Source: UBA5078 sp033721235 (GTDB lineage Bacteria; Pseudomonadota; Gammaproteobacteria; Pseudomonadales; Pseudohongiellaceae). From it: DNA of 64,000 nt. Shown here piece after piece: positions 40,574-50,598 of the stretch (its first letter is position 1; every line of letters starts with the position of its first letter). Position numbers and translations under genes: made by a program. Location: NCBI GenBank assembly GCA_033721235.1, contig JAWWAY010000001.1, forward strand, positions 248,001 through 312,000, written 5' to 3'. The notes under the pieces were generated by a model that saw only the letters and a program-made list of their open reading frames with translations, made no database searches and was not told where the DNA came from.

Positions 40574-42028
40574 ATGATTTGCGACATCCTGATCATTGGC
40601 GGCGATGGTGATCTAGCTTTAAGAAAGCTATACCCGGCGCTTTATCATCTCGATCTGGACTCCAATCTTCCCTCTTGCTTGCGAGTCGTAAGTGTCTCTA
40701 GACAAAGCGAGCCAGAACGCGGCTTTGCCGAGCACGTGAAAGCTAAACTCAATAGTTTTATTGGTGCCGAAAAAGTCGACGAAAGCGTCTGGAGCCGTTT
40801 TGCTAAGCGCTTGAAACATTTGAAGATAAACGCTACTAGCGAGGCGGAGCTGCGACGCTTGCGCAATGAAGTATTCACTGATGAGGGACGAGATCTCATC
40901 GTCTATTTGGCCACGCCGCCAGCGATTTTTGCGCCGATCTGTCAGTCTTTATGGGCAGTCGGCCTCGTTCGAGACAATATGCGTATCGTAATTGAAAAGC
41001 CTCTGGGAAGCGATTTAGCGTCTTTTCGCAGCATTAACGATAGCTTGACGGCCATCTTTGACGAAGAACAAATTTATCGAATCGACCACTACTTAGGCAA
41101 AGAGACCGTACAAAACCTCTTGGCGATGCGTTTTGCGAATGCACTATTTGAGCCCTTATGGAACAGTAACTATATCGATCACGTCCAAATTAGTGCAGCC
41201 GAAACCGTCGGCGCAGAAGGGCGATGGGATTTCTATGATGAGGCAGGCGCCTTACGCGATATGGTGCAGAACCACCTGCTGCAACTGCTTTGTCTGGTTG
41301 CCATGGAGCCACCTGCCTCTCTGGCACCTTGGGCCGTTCATGACGAAAAACTGAAAGTACTGCGTTCCCTTGCACCAATGTCTAAGCGAGAGGTGCAGGA
41401 GTGCACTGTAAGAGGTCAATACACCGCTGGTACCTGTGCGGGGAAAGGCGTGCCCGGCTATACTCAGGAGGAAGGGGCCAAACCAGCGTCTAATACCGAG
41501 ACATTTGTTGCTATTAAGGCGAGAGTAGATAACTGGAGATGGGCAGGAGTTCCATTCTATTTGCGTACTGGCAAGCGTATGCAGGCGCGCTACTCTGAAA
41601 TTGTCGTTCAATTTGTCGAAGTTCCACATGCTATTTTTGGCGAGCAAATGCGACCGGGTAATGCCAATAGGCTGATCATTCGTCTGCAGCCGGATGAGGG
41701 CATTCGGCTTTATGTTTGCAATAAGGTGCCCGGCCTTGATGATTCGCAGCCTTTAGAGCTCGTAGCGCTCAATCTTTCTTTAAACGATGCCTTTACCAAT
41801 AAGCGAGTTCCCGATGCCTATGAGCGTCTGTTATTTGATGTGATGCGAGCGAACTCGACCTTATTCATGCGAGCGGACCAGGTCGAGGCGGCATGGGATT
41901 GGGTGGATCGTATTGCTCAGGGTTGGCGTTGTGCCAAACAGCGTCCCCTTCCTTATGTCGCGGGCAGTTGGGGGCCTTCCGAGGGGATAGCTCTTATCGC
42001 TCGTGACGGGCGAACTTGGCAGGAATAG
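40574..42028 (+). CDS. zwf: Glucose-6-phosphate 1-dehydrogenase
   Basis: This 484-residue enzyme oxidises glucose 6-phosphate to 6-phosphogluconolactone, making NAD(P)H. The nucleotide-binding motif is GGDGDLALRKLYPAL (the usual GASGDL.. form with D instead of S), the active-site signature is RIDHYLGKE, and EKPLGSD precedes it. It is the first gene of the Entner-Doudoroff/glycogen run, followed 3 bp later by pgl. The 190-bp region upstream is shared with marR; it carries a REP-like half-site GTCTGACCCC (40551-40560) just before the Shine-Dalgarno. Confidence 0.96.
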   Translation: MICDILIIGGDGDLALRKLYPALYHLDLDSNLPSCLRVVSVSRQSEPERGFAEHVKAKLNSFIGAEKVDESVWSRFAKRLKHLKINATSEAELRRLRNEVFTDEGRDLIVYLATPPAIFAPICQSLWAVGLVRDNMRIVIEKPLGSDLASFRSINDSLTAIFDEEQIYRIDHYLGKETVQNLLAMRFANALFEPLWNSNYIDHVQISAAETVGAEGRWDFYDEAGALRDMVQNHLLQLLCLVAMEPPASLAPWAVHDEKLKVLRSLAPMSKREVQECTVRGQYTAGTCAGKGVPGYTQEEGAKPASNTETFVAIKARVDNWRWAGVPFYLRTGKRMQARYSEIVVQFVEVPHAIFGEQMRPGNANRLIIRLQPDEGIRLYVCNKVPGLDDSQPLELVALNLSLNDAFTNKRVPDAYERLLFDVMRANSTLFMRADQVEAAWDWVDRIAQGWRCAKQRPLPYVAGSWGPSEGIALIARDGRTWQE

Positions 42029-42031
42029 CGT

Positions 42032-42733
42032 ATGAGTATTGAGTTTAATGCTTTCGATTCAAATGCCGAGCTGGTGAAGATTCTGGCGACGGAAATCAGC
42101 GAAACCTTGCATTCCAAAATCGCCAAACGGGGCAGGGCAAGTTTAGCCGTATCGGGTGGGAGTACACCGTTATTACTGTTCAAGGAATTGTCTGCAATCG
42201 AAATTGCATGGGAAAGAGTGTGTATTACTCTCGTTGATGAACGCTGGGTGGAGCCCGATCATCAGGATTCTAACGAGAAGCTGCTGCGAGAAAACCTACT
42301 GCAAGACAAAGCGGCCAAGGCGAATTTTTTTCCGCTTAAGTTAGCAGGCTTAAGCCCTTCGTCGGCAGTAAGGCCATTAAGTGATGAGCTTAAGGATAAG
42401 GTGCTGCCCTTGGACGCGGTTGTATTGGGGATGGGCGAGGATGGGCATACCGCCTCTTTCTTTGCCGGGGCTCCCCAGCTAAGCGAAGCGCTTAGTCTCA
42501 CAGATACTACAGTGTGCGCGAGAGTAGTGCCGCCTTCGGCCCCCCATGAGCGAATGACCCTGACATTGGGAACATTATTAAACTCACAGCGACTCTTTCT
42601 CCACTTTGTTGGCAGCAAAAAAAGAGAGGTGTTTGAAAAAGCTCAAGTTCAAGTGGACGTTAATGTTTACCCCGTCAGCGCAGTGCTGTGCCGACCAGAA
42701 TATTGTGTGGAAGTTTATTACGCTGATCAATAA
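42032..42733 (+). CDS. pgl: 6-phosphogluconolactonase (DevB type)
   Basis: This 233-residue member of the glucosamine-6-phosphate isomerase/6-phosphogluconolactonase superfamily has AVSGGSTPLLLFKEL, TLVDERWVEPDH and VLGMGEDGHTASFF. The GDGHTASLFP-type His motif is typical of the lactonase branch. It hydrolyses the lactone made by Zwf. The gene follows zwf by 3 bp and precedes edd by 15 bp, so it is part of the same transcript. Confidence 0.95.
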   Translation: MSIEFNAFDSNAELVKILATEISETLHSKIAKRGRASLAVSGGSTPLLLFKELSAIEIAWERVCITLVDERWVEPDHQDSNEKLLRENLLQDKAAKANFFPLKLAGLSPSSAVRPLSDELKDKVLPLDAVVLGMGEDGHTASFFAGAPQLSEALSLTDTTVCARVVPPSAPHERMTLTLGTLLNSQRLFLHFVGSKKREVFEKAQVQVDVNVYPVSAVLCRPEYCVEVYYADQ

Positions 42734-42748
42734 GTTTTAGGAGTTTGA

Positions 42749-44569
42749 ATGCAAGCGCTTATCGAAAAAGTCACGGCCAATATCAAAGCAAGAAGTATTG
42801 ATACTCGCAGAGCCTACTTGGCAAGGCTTAACTGTACTCGTGCTGAGTTTCCGCCTAGGCGAATACTATCATGCGGCAATATGGCCCATGCTTTTGCGGC
42901 TTGCGGTGATACCGATAAACAAACCATAAGGCTAATGCAAAGTGCCAATCTAGGAATAGTGACGGCGTTCAACGATATGTTATCGGCGCATCAACCCTTG
43001 GAGACCTATCCCGATCTTATCAAGTCGGTGGCTAGAGAGATTGGTTCGTCTGCCCAGGTTGCCGGTGGCGTCCCCGCTATGTGCGATGGGGTGACCCAAG
43101 GTCAAGCGGGTATGGAGTTAAGTCTGTTCAGTCGAGACTTGATTGCCATGTCTACTGCGCTAAGCCTGAGTCACAATGTGTTTGACGGTGTTTTATGCTT
43201 AGGAGTCTGTGACAAAATTGTGCCGGGAATGTTAATTGGGGCTTTACAGTTTGGTCATTTGCCGGCAGGGTTTATTCCAGCGGGGCCAATGCCATCGGGT
43301 ATTCCGAATAAGGAGAAAGCCGCTGTTAGGCAGCGCTATGCTGCAGGAGAAGCCAGCAAGGACGAACTACTTGAGGCCGAATCGGCGTCCTATCATAGCC
43401 CTGGGACGTGCACGTTCTATGGCACGGCAAATAGTAATCAAGTGCTCATGGAAATGCTGGGCGTGCAGCTGCCCGGCGCCTCTTTTGTAAACCCGGGTAC
43501 TGCATTGCGCGATGCCTTGACCAAAGAGACGGTCCTACGAGTAATAGCTGCGGCGGACACTGCAGGTGCTCATATTCCCTTAGCGGCAATGGTAACCGAA
43601 GAGAGTATTGTGAATGCCTTAGTCGCCTTGTTGGCCACCGGGGGTTCGACCAATCACACCCTGCATATGATTGCGATCGCCAAAGCCGCAGGCATTATTC
43701 TAACTTGGAAAGACTTTGATGAACTCTCCAGTGTGACCCCGCTTTTGGCTAGGGTCTACCCTAATGGGGATGCGGATGTGAATGCTTTTCAAAGAGCCGG
43801 CGGCATGTCTTTTCTGGTTAAGCAGCTAAGAGAAGAGGGCTTGCTCAATGAAAATATTGTGTCGCTTATGGGAGAGGGGCTCGATCCATTCGAACTTGCA
43901 CCAACGCTAGATGCTAACGGCAATTTAACTTGGTGCAGTGCTGCTCAAAGCTCTTCCATGCCTGAAGTTCTTCGCAGCGCCTCTGATCCGTTTGATACCG
44001 AGGGAGGTATTAGAGTGTTGCACGGTAATCTGGGTGAGGGAATTATTAAAGTGTCTGCCGTGAAACCCGAGAACCGCCGAATAGAAGCTCCATGTGTCAT
44101 TTTTAATGATCAAGACGAACTACTGGAGGCATTTAATACTCAGAATTTTGAGAGGGATTTCATAGCCGTGGTGCGTTACCAGGGGCCAAAGGCGAACGGC
44201 ATGCCGGAACTCCATCAGTTAACGCCTCATCTTGGTCTGCTGCAAGATAAAGGATTCAAAGTAGCCTTAGTGACGGATGGACGCATGTCTGGAGCATCCG
44301 GCAAGGTGCCCGCTGCCATTCATGTGAGTCCAGAAGCTTTGGATGGCGGACCACTGGCAAGACTTGAGGACGGAGATGTTCTGCGCCTAGATGCAGATGC
44401 GGGATCTTTGGAAGTATTGCTTGATGCGAAGGAGTTTGCTGCCCGCATGCCGACGCCTCCAAGTTTTGACGCCGCTCAGATGCAAAAACGCAACACATTG
44501 GGACGAAATTTGTTTGATAGTTTTCGGCATGAAGCCACGTCAGCTCGTACGGGAGCGAGCTTTTTCTAA
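42749..44569 (+). CDS. edd: Phosphogluconate dehydratase
   Basis: This 606-residue iron-sulfur dehydratase of the IlvD/Edd family makes KDPG from 6-phosphogluconate. Cluster and active-site cysteines lie in GVPAMCDGVTQG, LGVCDKIVPGMLIGAL and SPGTCTFYGTANSNQ; TDGRMSGASGKVPAAIHVSPEA near the C-terminus is the second signature. Full length. It is located between pgl and eda. The Fe-S cluster makes this step oxygen-sensitive. Confidence 0.97.
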   Translation: MQALIEKVTANIKARSIDTRRAYLARLNCTRAEFPPRRILSCGNMAHAFAACGDTDKQTIRLMQSANLGIVTAFNDMLSAHQPLETYPDLIKSVAREIGSSAQVAGGVPAMCDGVTQGQAGMELSLFSRDLIAMSTALSLSHNVFDGVLCLGVCDKIVPGMLIGALQFGHLPAGFIPAGPMPSGIPNKEKAAVRQRYAAGEASKDELLEAESASYHSPGTCTFYGTANSNQVLMEMLGVQLPGASFVNPGTALRDALTKETVLRVIAAADTAGAHIPLAAMVTEESIVNALVALLATGGSTNHTLHMIAIAKAAGIILTWKDFDELSSVTPLLARVYPNGDADVNAFQRAGGMSFLVKQLREEGLLNENIVSLMGEGLDPFELAPTLDANGNLTWCSAAQSSSMPEVLRSASDPFDTEGGIRVLHGNLGEGIIKVSAVKPENRRIEAPCVIFNDQDELLEAFNTQNFERDFIAVVRYQGPKANGMPELHQLTPHLGLLQDKGFKVALVTDGRMSGASGKVPAAIHVSPEALDGGPLARLEDGDVLRLDADAGSLEVLLDAKEFAARMPTPPSFDAAQMQKRNTLGRNLFDSFRHEATSARTGASFF

Positions 44570-44592
44570 AGTGATAGCCTGAAGGGGAGCTT

Positions 44593-45231
44593 ATGTATAG
44601 CCTTAGAAGTCAGCTTGAAAGTGTCAAGATAATGCCTGTACTCACGGTCAATAGTGTCGGCGAAGCCTTGCAAGTTGCCAAGGCATTGTCTGCCGGTGGA
44701 CTCAAAGCGGTGGAGATTACTCTGCGAACGGGTTCTGCATTGGATGCCATTCGAGCGGTAAAAAACGAGATGCCAAATTTTATAGTGGCCGCAGGCACGG
44801 TGCGCACCGTGCAGGATATGGAGGCGGTTGCTAGAGCCGGCGTCGATTTCGCTGTGAGTCCTGGCTTTACCAAGAGTCTTTCTCACCGGGCTCAGGAACT
44901 GAGTTTGCCTTTTCTACCTGGTATTAGTTCAGCTTCAGAGTTAATGCTGGGTAAGGAGAACGGCCATGACTGTTTTAAATTATTTCCGGCTCAAGCCGTC
45001 GGCGGCATTGATCTTCTTAAATCCTTTTCCTCACCATTTTCCGATATTGCTTTTTGCCCCACTGGCGGCATTAGTGAGGCGAATTTTATGCAATATTTGG
45101 CATTGCCTAATGTGCTGTGTATTGGCGGTTCGTGGATGGTGGCGCCCAATCTTATTGCGAACAAGGATTGGGCGGGCATCGAACAACTGGCCGGGGCCTG
45201 TAGCGCCAAACTTACCAGTAAGGCGGCCTAA
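44593..45231 (+). CDS. eda: KDPG aldolase
   Basis: This 212-residue class I aldolase cleaves 2-keto-3-deoxy-6-phosphogluconate to pyruvate and glyceraldehyde 3-phosphate. Signatures are GLKAVEITLRTGSALDAI (catalytic Glu), AAGTVRT, SPGF, and the Schiff-base Lys in FKLFPAQAVGG, then FCPTGGIS. It follows edd by 23 bp with GGGGAG before the ATG. Together with edd it completes the Entner-Doudoroff pathway. Confidence 0.97.
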   Translation: MYSLRSQLESVKIMPVLTVNSVGEALQVAKALSAGGLKAVEITLRTGSALDAIRAVKNEMPNFIVAAGTVRTVQDMEAVARAGVDFAVSPGFTKSLSHRAQELSLPFLPGISSASELMLGKENGHDCFKLFPAQAVGGIDLLKSFSSPFSDIAFCPTGGISEANFMQYLALPNVLCIGGSWMVAPNLIANKDWAGIEQLAGACSAKLTSKAA

Positions 45232-45256
45232 AATGTTGAAGTATGAGTAAGTCTCT

Positions 45257-46303
45257 ATGAGCCAGTCAGTCGATAAGACATGCCTAATTGCGGATGTGGG
45301 AGGAACCCATGCTCGCTTCGCATTGAGCGTATCTAACAGTGAGTTGCTGGAGTGTGTGCATGTGTTTAGGTGCTCTGAGTTCTCTGGTCTGGAGAGTGCT
45401 ATACAGGCATATCTTTCTCTGCTGGCCGACTTGAATATGCCTTACCCAAGTTTTGCTTGTTTCGCATTAGCGGGGCCTGTTCATAACAATGAAATACATT
45501 TAACGAATAATGAGTGGGTGATAGACAAGCAGAGAATGGCACAGAAATTCTCCTTTAGCAGTGCCTATCTCAATGACTTCTCTGCTCAGGGTTATTGTCT
45601 GCCAGCGTTGCTACCGGCCGAAATTGTGCAGTGGCAGGCTGGCGCCAAAGGAGTAGGCACTGCGAAGGAGTCTCATAATGCGAGGGCAATCGTCGGTCCG
45701 GGCACTGGCTTTGGTGTATGTGTTGTCAGTAAAGCAGGCGAGGTATTGGAATCGGAAATGGGGCAGTGCACTTTCGCCCCAAGTACGCCCCATGAACTGG
45801 CCTTGCTGCAGTGCTTATGGGATAGCTATGCGAGAGTCTCGATAGAGCATCTGCTCTCTGGTTCAGGCATAGCCAATATCTTTTTTGCCAATGTATTGCT
45901 GCAGGGAAGACCGGGTATGAGTAGCTTGTCGCGAGACGATGTTCGTGCGCAAGACGTGGTTGAACTAGCTCGCGATGGGAATGTTTTAGCACAACGCAGC
46001 ATGCGAGATTTTAACGCAATTCTGGGCTCTGTCTGCGGGGATATCGCACTGGCTAGTTCCTGTCTTAGCGGACTGTTTTTGACAGGAGCCATTTTGGACA
46101 AGATTGCCGACGTCTTTGAGGTAGAGGTTTTTTTGGAAAGATTTTGTGACAAAGGAAGTTTTAGGGGCTGGTGTAAGGAAGTGCCTATCTATCGCATAAA
46201 GCATCCTTACCCTGGATTATTGGGGTGCTCTGTCTACGCTCAGCGTAACGCAGAGAAAATGGGCAATACATGGATGCCAGCAGGTCTAGTCAATGAGTTA
46301 TAA
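45257..46303 (+). CDS. glk: Glucokinase (proteobacterial type)
   Basis: This 348-residue ATP-glucokinase of the Pfam Glucokinase family has phosphate-1 motif LIADVGGTHARFAL, FALAGPV, LNDFSAQGYCLP (glucose-binding Asn-Asp) and GPGTGFGVCVV. It phosphorylates glucose released from glucan breakdown or import to glucose 6-phosphate for Zwf. It lies 25 bp after eda and its end overlaps the malQ start by 11 bp, which couples it to glucan degradation. Confidence 0.95.
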   Translation: MSQSVDKTCLIADVGGTHARFALSVSNSELLECVHVFRCSEFSGLESAIQAYLSLLADLNMPYPSFACFALAGPVHNNEIHLTNNEWVIDKQRMAQKFSFSSAYLNDFSAQGYCLPALLPAEIVQWQAGAKGVGTAKESHNARAIVGPGTGFGVCVVSKAGEVLESEMGQCTFAPSTPHELALLQCLWDSYARVSIEHLLSGSGIANIFFANVLLQGRPGMSSLSRDDVRAQDVVELARDGNVLAQRSMRDFNAILGSVCGDIALASSCLSGLFLTGAILDKIADVFEVEVFLERFCDKGSFRGWCKEVPIYRIKHPYPGLLGCSVYAQRNAEKMGNTWMPAGLVNEL

Positions 46304-48503
46304 CTTCGAGGAAGATAGCAAAGAGAACGCCTTCGATGTGTTGTCTTCGGCGTGTGAAGCCTTGTCATCTGAAGAGCTAGAGAAGTTAGAGTTGCTGCTT
46401 TCTCATCATGGAATTCACGACAGTTTTATCGACTACTCCGGTAATAGACAGGCTATCTCCCTATTGGATCGATGGGATATTCTGCATCTAAAAGGCGTGA
46501 ATCTGTTGAATGGCTCTCGCTTATCTCTTGATAAATTGGAAGCCGAGTTAAGTCAATTATCCCAATTAAAGTGGCAGGATGTGTTTCCTTCCGTCATAGT
46601 GTTTAACCGAGAAGAGTGCGATGAAATTCTTATGCGATTGCCCGCTGGCTTGCTCAATACCGAGTTAAGGTGGCAATTGCTTTGGGAGAACGGCGATAGC
46701 AATGAGGGCGAGTGTTTGCCCTTGTATTTAGAGGAGTCCGAGAACGCTGTTATAGAGGGAGAAGCTTATAGCGCCCGTCGCCTTTCTTTGCCGGTGCTTA
46801 AACTGGCCCCACTTGGCTATCACAGGCTATTGCTCCATGGTCAGAGCAAAGAGCCAATAGCGCAAACGACCCTAATCATTGCTCCGCATCGCTGTTATGA
46901 GCCTGCTTGGGTTCAAGAAAATAAGCGTATATGGGGGTTTTCTGTTCAGCTGTACGCTGTGAGAGGAGAGAGTAACTGGGGAGTAGGTGACTTCTCAGAT
47001 TTAGCCAAATTGATCGAATTGAGCGCTAATTCTGGGGCACAGTTCTTAGCCTTAAACCCCCTGCATGCACTCGACATGCAAAGGCCTGAGCATTGTAGCC
47101 CCTATAGCCCCAACGACAGACGCCGTCTTAATTATTTGTATATTGATCCCAGTATCGAACCTGATTATAGAAACTGCAGTCAGGTTCAGGCAATTGTCAG
47201 TACGCGTAAGTGGCAAAACGCAGAGGCTAGGCTGCGCAACAAAAATGTCATTGATTATGTGCAAGTGGCCAAACGTAAGCGAGACATTTTGGTATTAATG
47301 TACGAGTACTTCCTGACAACGGAGATGGAGAGCGCTAGCGACAGGGCTAAGGCATTTTTGAGCTTCGTAGAGACCGAAGGAGAGTCCTTGGAGCAGTTTG
47401 CTCGTGCAGAAGTTAATCGCGAATTCGCCAGGGGCACCCATAGCTTGGAAAAGGATTTTCAATTCATTATGTACTTGCAGTGGTTGGCGTCCCGGCAATT
47501 GGCCTCGTGTCAAGAAAGGGCACATAGCCTGGGAATGGCGATTGGCCTTATCGGGGACTTGGCCGTGGGAAGCAGTGCGGGAGGCAGTGAGCTTAGACAA
47601 AATCGCGCATTGTTTAGTCTGCAGACCAGTATTGGGGCGCCACCTGACCCTTTGGCTCCACAAGGCCAGAACTGGGGATTGCCACCAATGGACCCAGTTC
47701 AATTACAGCAATCGGCCTACGCTCATTTCGTTGAGCTACTGCGCTGCAATATGAGTCACTATGGGGCATTAAGAATTGACCATATTATGGCGTTAATGCG
47801 GTTATGGTGGTGTCCTCGTTTTCCTGGCCGGGGAAAAGGAGCTTATGTGGGCTATCCCGTGACCGATCTATTCGCCATTTTGCGCCTAGAAAGCCAGCGC
47901 AATAAATGCGTGGTCATCGGAGAAGACTTAGGCGTAGTCCCGCCTGAAATTCGTGGACATCTAGAGAGTTCTGGAATCTTTTCCAATATTCTTTTCTATT
48001 TCGAAAAATACGATGGGCACCACTTTAAGAAACCGGAGCACTATAAAGGTAAAGCTCTGGTCATGGTGGCGAATCATGATGTGCCGACATTGGCTGCCTG
48101 GTGGAATGGCTCAGATCTGCGACTACGCCGAAATTTAGAATTGATTAGTAGCGATGAAGAACTCGCCAGTCAGCTTCATTATCGCAATGAAGAGAGAAGA
48201 CAGGTATTGCATTTACTTCACGATCAATGGCTGGCTCCCGAGGGACGCACATTGGATAGAGCGGCAGATCGTCTGGACTACCCATTGTGTAGCGCCATTT
48301 TTAGGCTCTGTGCCCGATCCAGTTCGCAACTCGTTTCGGTTCAGTTAGAGGATCTGTCGCTGCAGGAATTACCTGTCAATATTCCAGGCACTTCATCCGA
48401 GTATCCAAACTGGCAAAGAAAATTAGCTCACTCTACAAACGAGCTGTTCGCCATAGCACAAAGTGAAAAGCTATTTGAAGGTTTTGCAATAGAAAGAAGC
48501 TAA
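46293..48503 (+). CDS. malQ: 4-alpha-glucanotransferase (amylomaltase)
   Basis: This 736-residue GH77 enzyme of the long bacterial type (N-terminal extension of about 200 residues, as in E. coli MalQ) transfers maltodextrin units and frees glucose. Catalytic motifs are LRIDHIMALMRLWWCP (nucleophile Asp), VVIGEDLGVVPPEI (acid/base Glu) and VANHDVPTLAAWW (third Asp). The GAQFLALNPLHAL and SPYSPNDRRRLNYLYIDP motifs come before. It overlaps glk by 11 bp. It processes short dextrins left by GlgP/GlgX. Confidence 0.95.
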   Translation: MSYNFEEDSKENAFDVLSSACEALSSEELEKLELLLSHHGIHDSFIDYSGNRQAISLLDRWDILHLKGVNLLNGSRLSLDKLEAELSQLSQLKWQDVFPSVIVFNREECDEILMRLPAGLLNTELRWQLLWENGDSNEGECLPLYLEESENAVIEGEAYSARRLSLPVLKLAPLGYHRLLLHGQSKEPIAQTTLIIAPHRCYEPAWVQENKRIWGFSVQLYAVRGESNWGVGDFSDLAKLIELSANSGAQFLALNPLHALDMQRPEHCSPYSPNDRRRLNYLYIDPSIEPDYRNCSQVQAIVSTRKWQNAEARLRNKNVIDYVQVAKRKRDILVLMYEYFLTTEMESASDRAKAFLSFVETEGESLEQFARAEVNREFARGTHSLEKDFQFIMYLQWLASRQLASCQERAHSLGMAIGLIGDLAVGSSAGGSELRQNRALFSLQTSIGAPPDPLAPQGQNWGLPPMDPVQLQQSAYAHFVELLRCNMSHYGALRIDHIMALMRLWWCPRFPGRGKGAYVGYPVTDLFAILRLESQRNKCVVIGEDLGVVPPEIRGHLESSGIFSNILFYFEKYDGHHFKKPEHYKGKALVMVANHDVPTLAAWWNGSDLRLRRNLELISSDEELASQLHYRNEERRQVLHLLHDQWLAPEGRTLDRAADRLDYPLCSAIFRLCARSSSQLVSVQLEDLSLQELPVNIPGTSSEYPNWQRKLAHSTNELFAIAQSEKLFEGFAIERS

Positions 48504-48549
48504 AAGGGTAAAGCAGGACTAAATGATCATCTAGAATCGAGCAAGCATT

Positions 48550-50598
48550 ATGACGCAAGAGAAAAAGCGCAGTTCTAAAACGCCTCGTTCCTCTGAGAGC
48601 AAGGGTGCCGCGACAGCCGCGAAAGCGAGCGTGACTACTCGGCCAACGCGCGCAAAAAAGGCTCAAAAGACTAAGTCACATTCAGAGCAGCTTGATGCGC
48701 GACAACTGCATATTAGTAATGAGGACTTATACCTGTTTAGCCGCGGGGAGCAGGAGTCTGCATGGCGTTTCTTGGGGGCGAATCACTATAGCGTTGATGG
48801 GGTAGAGGGTGTTCTATTTGGCGTGTGGGCGCCGACAGCAACGATGGTCTCTGTCATTGGTGACTTTAACGATTGGAATCCAGACTCTCACAGAATGAAC
48901 AGGCATCCTGGCTTTGGCGTTTGGGAGCTATTTGTCCCAAAAATAAAGCAGGGGGTTTACTACAAATATCAGATCATTAGTGAGTCTGGCGACATTGGTC
49001 CTTGGAAAGCCGACCCTTATGCTCGGCAAATGCAGCTACGCCCCGACAATGCCTCGGTGGTGCCCAGTAAGGCTCAGTATGCGTGGGCTGATGAAGGGTG
49101 GATGAGCTCTCGCGCCGATCGCGCATTATACGCCAGTGCCCTTAATATCTACGAAGTGCACTTAGGGTCTTGGCGAAGGCACTGGCACGACAACGCTTAT
49201 TTGAGCTATCGAGAATTAGCCGATCAACTCATCAGCTATGTCAAAGAGATGCGCTTCAATACTTTGCAGCTTATGCCTATTACAGAATATCCATTTGATG
49301 GCTCTTGGGGCTATCAGCCTATTGGTATGTTCGCGCCGACGTCACGCTACGGTAGCCCGGATGACCTGCGCTATCTTATCGATTGCGCCCATCAAAATGG
49401 TATTGCGGTGCTGCTTGACTGGGTGCCCGCTCATTTCCCCAATGATGAGCATGGACTAAGTCAATTTGATGGGAGCTTCTTGTATGAACATGAAGACCCA
49501 CGCCAAGGTTTTCATCCCGATTGGAATACTCTTATCTATAACTACGGGCGTGCAGAAGTCATTAGCTACTTGCTGAGCAATGCCATGTATTGGTTGCAAG
49601 AGTTCCATGTGGATGGTCTGCGTTTTGACGCCGTCGCCTCGATGCTTTATCGCAATTACAGTAGAGAAGAGGGGGAGTGGGTCCCAAACCATCATGGCGG
49701 CGTTGAGAACTTAGAGGCGATTCATTTGCTCAAAACTATAAATGAGCGTGCTTATAGCAAGTTTCCTGGCATAGCTATGGTTGCGGAGGAATCCACTGCT
49801 TGGCTCGGCGTGACGGGCATGACGAGTGACGGTGGGCTTGGGTTTGGGTTTAAGTGGAACCTTGGCTGGATGAATGACACCTTACGTTATATGAGTCATG
49901 ACCCTATTCATCGGAAATATCACGCTAACGATATCGGTTTTGGGCTGCTTTATGCTTTCTCAGAGAACTTTATTCTGGCTCTGAGTCACGACGAAGTCGT
50001 GCATGGTAAGAAATCATTGGTCGAAAAAATGCCAGGGGATGAATGGCAGAAGTTTGCCAATCTTCGCGCTTACTATGGTTTGATGTGGGCGCATCCAGGT
50101 AAGAAGTTGCTGTTCATGGGAGGAGAGTTTGCTCAGCGCTCTGAGTGGAATCATGATACAGCCTTGGACTGGACTCTTTTGGATTGGGAGCATCATCGTG
50201 GCGTGCAGAGCTTAGTGAGAGACCTGAATACGCTTGTCGAAAACGAAGTGGCACTGCATGAGCTGGATTACGATGGTGCCGGTTTTGAATGGGTAGAGGA
50301 GGATAATTTTGGCCACTGTGTATTTGCCTTTTTGCGATTTTCGCTTGGGCGTCAATCGACAGTGTTGGCCGTGTCCAATATGACCCCAACGCCTCACGAG
50401 AGCTATCGTATTGGCGTGAACGCTCCTGGTTTTTATCGCGAACTGCTAAATACGGATAGTAAAGTATACGCTGGCACAGATATGGGCAACTATGGGGGTT
50501 GTTGGGCGCAAGAGATTCCCAGCCATGGAAGAGACTGGTCCGTGGAGATTCAACTGCCCCCATTGGCCACCGTGATATTCAGGCTTGAAACGCAATGA
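48550..50598 (+). CDS. glgB: 1,4-alpha-glucan branching enzyme
   Basis: This 682-residue GH13 enzyme forms alpha-1,6 branches in glycogen. After a Lys/Ala/Ser-rich tail (about 1-48, probably disordered) come a CBM48 domain (GVWAPTATMVSVIGDFNDWN) and the barrel with VDGLRFDAVASMLY (nucleophile Asp), MVAEEST (acid Glu) and LSHDEVVHGK. The C-terminal beta domain ends in TVIFRLE. The basic N-terminal tail is not usual for GlgB. Its stop overlaps the glgX start by 4 bp. Confidence 0.96.
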   Translation: MTQEKKRSSKTPRSSESKGAATAAKASVTTRPTRAKKAQKTKSHSEQLDARQLHISNEDLYLFSRGEQESAWRFLGANHYSVDGVEGVLFGVWAPTATMVSVIGDFNDWNPDSHRMNRHPGFGVWELFVPKIKQGVYYKYQIISESGDIGPWKADPYARQMQLRPDNASVVPSKAQYAWADEGWMSSRADRALYASALNIYEVHLGSWRRHWHDNAYLSYRELADQLISYVKEMRFNTLQLMPITEYPFDGSWGYQPIGMFAPTSRYGSPDDLRYLIDCAHQNGIAVLLDWVPAHFPNDEHGLSQFDGSFLYEHEDPRQGFHPDWNTLIYNYGRAEVISYLLSNAMYWLQEFHVDGLRFDAVASMLYRNYSREEGEWVPNHHGGVENLEAIHLLKTINERAYSKFPGIAMVAEESTAWLGVTGMTSDGGLGFGFKWNLGWMNDTLRYMSHDPIHRKYHANDIGFGLLYAFSENFILALSHDEVVHGKKSLVEKMPGDEWQKFANLRAYYGLMWAHPGKKLLFMGGEFAQRSEWNHDTALDWTLLDWEHHRGVQSLVRDLNTLVENEVALHELDYDGAGFEWVEEDNFGHCVFAFLRFSLGRQSTVLAVSNMTPTPHESYRIGVNAPGFYRELLNTDSKVYAGTDMGNYGGCWAQEIPSHGRDWSVEIQLPPLATVIFRLETQ

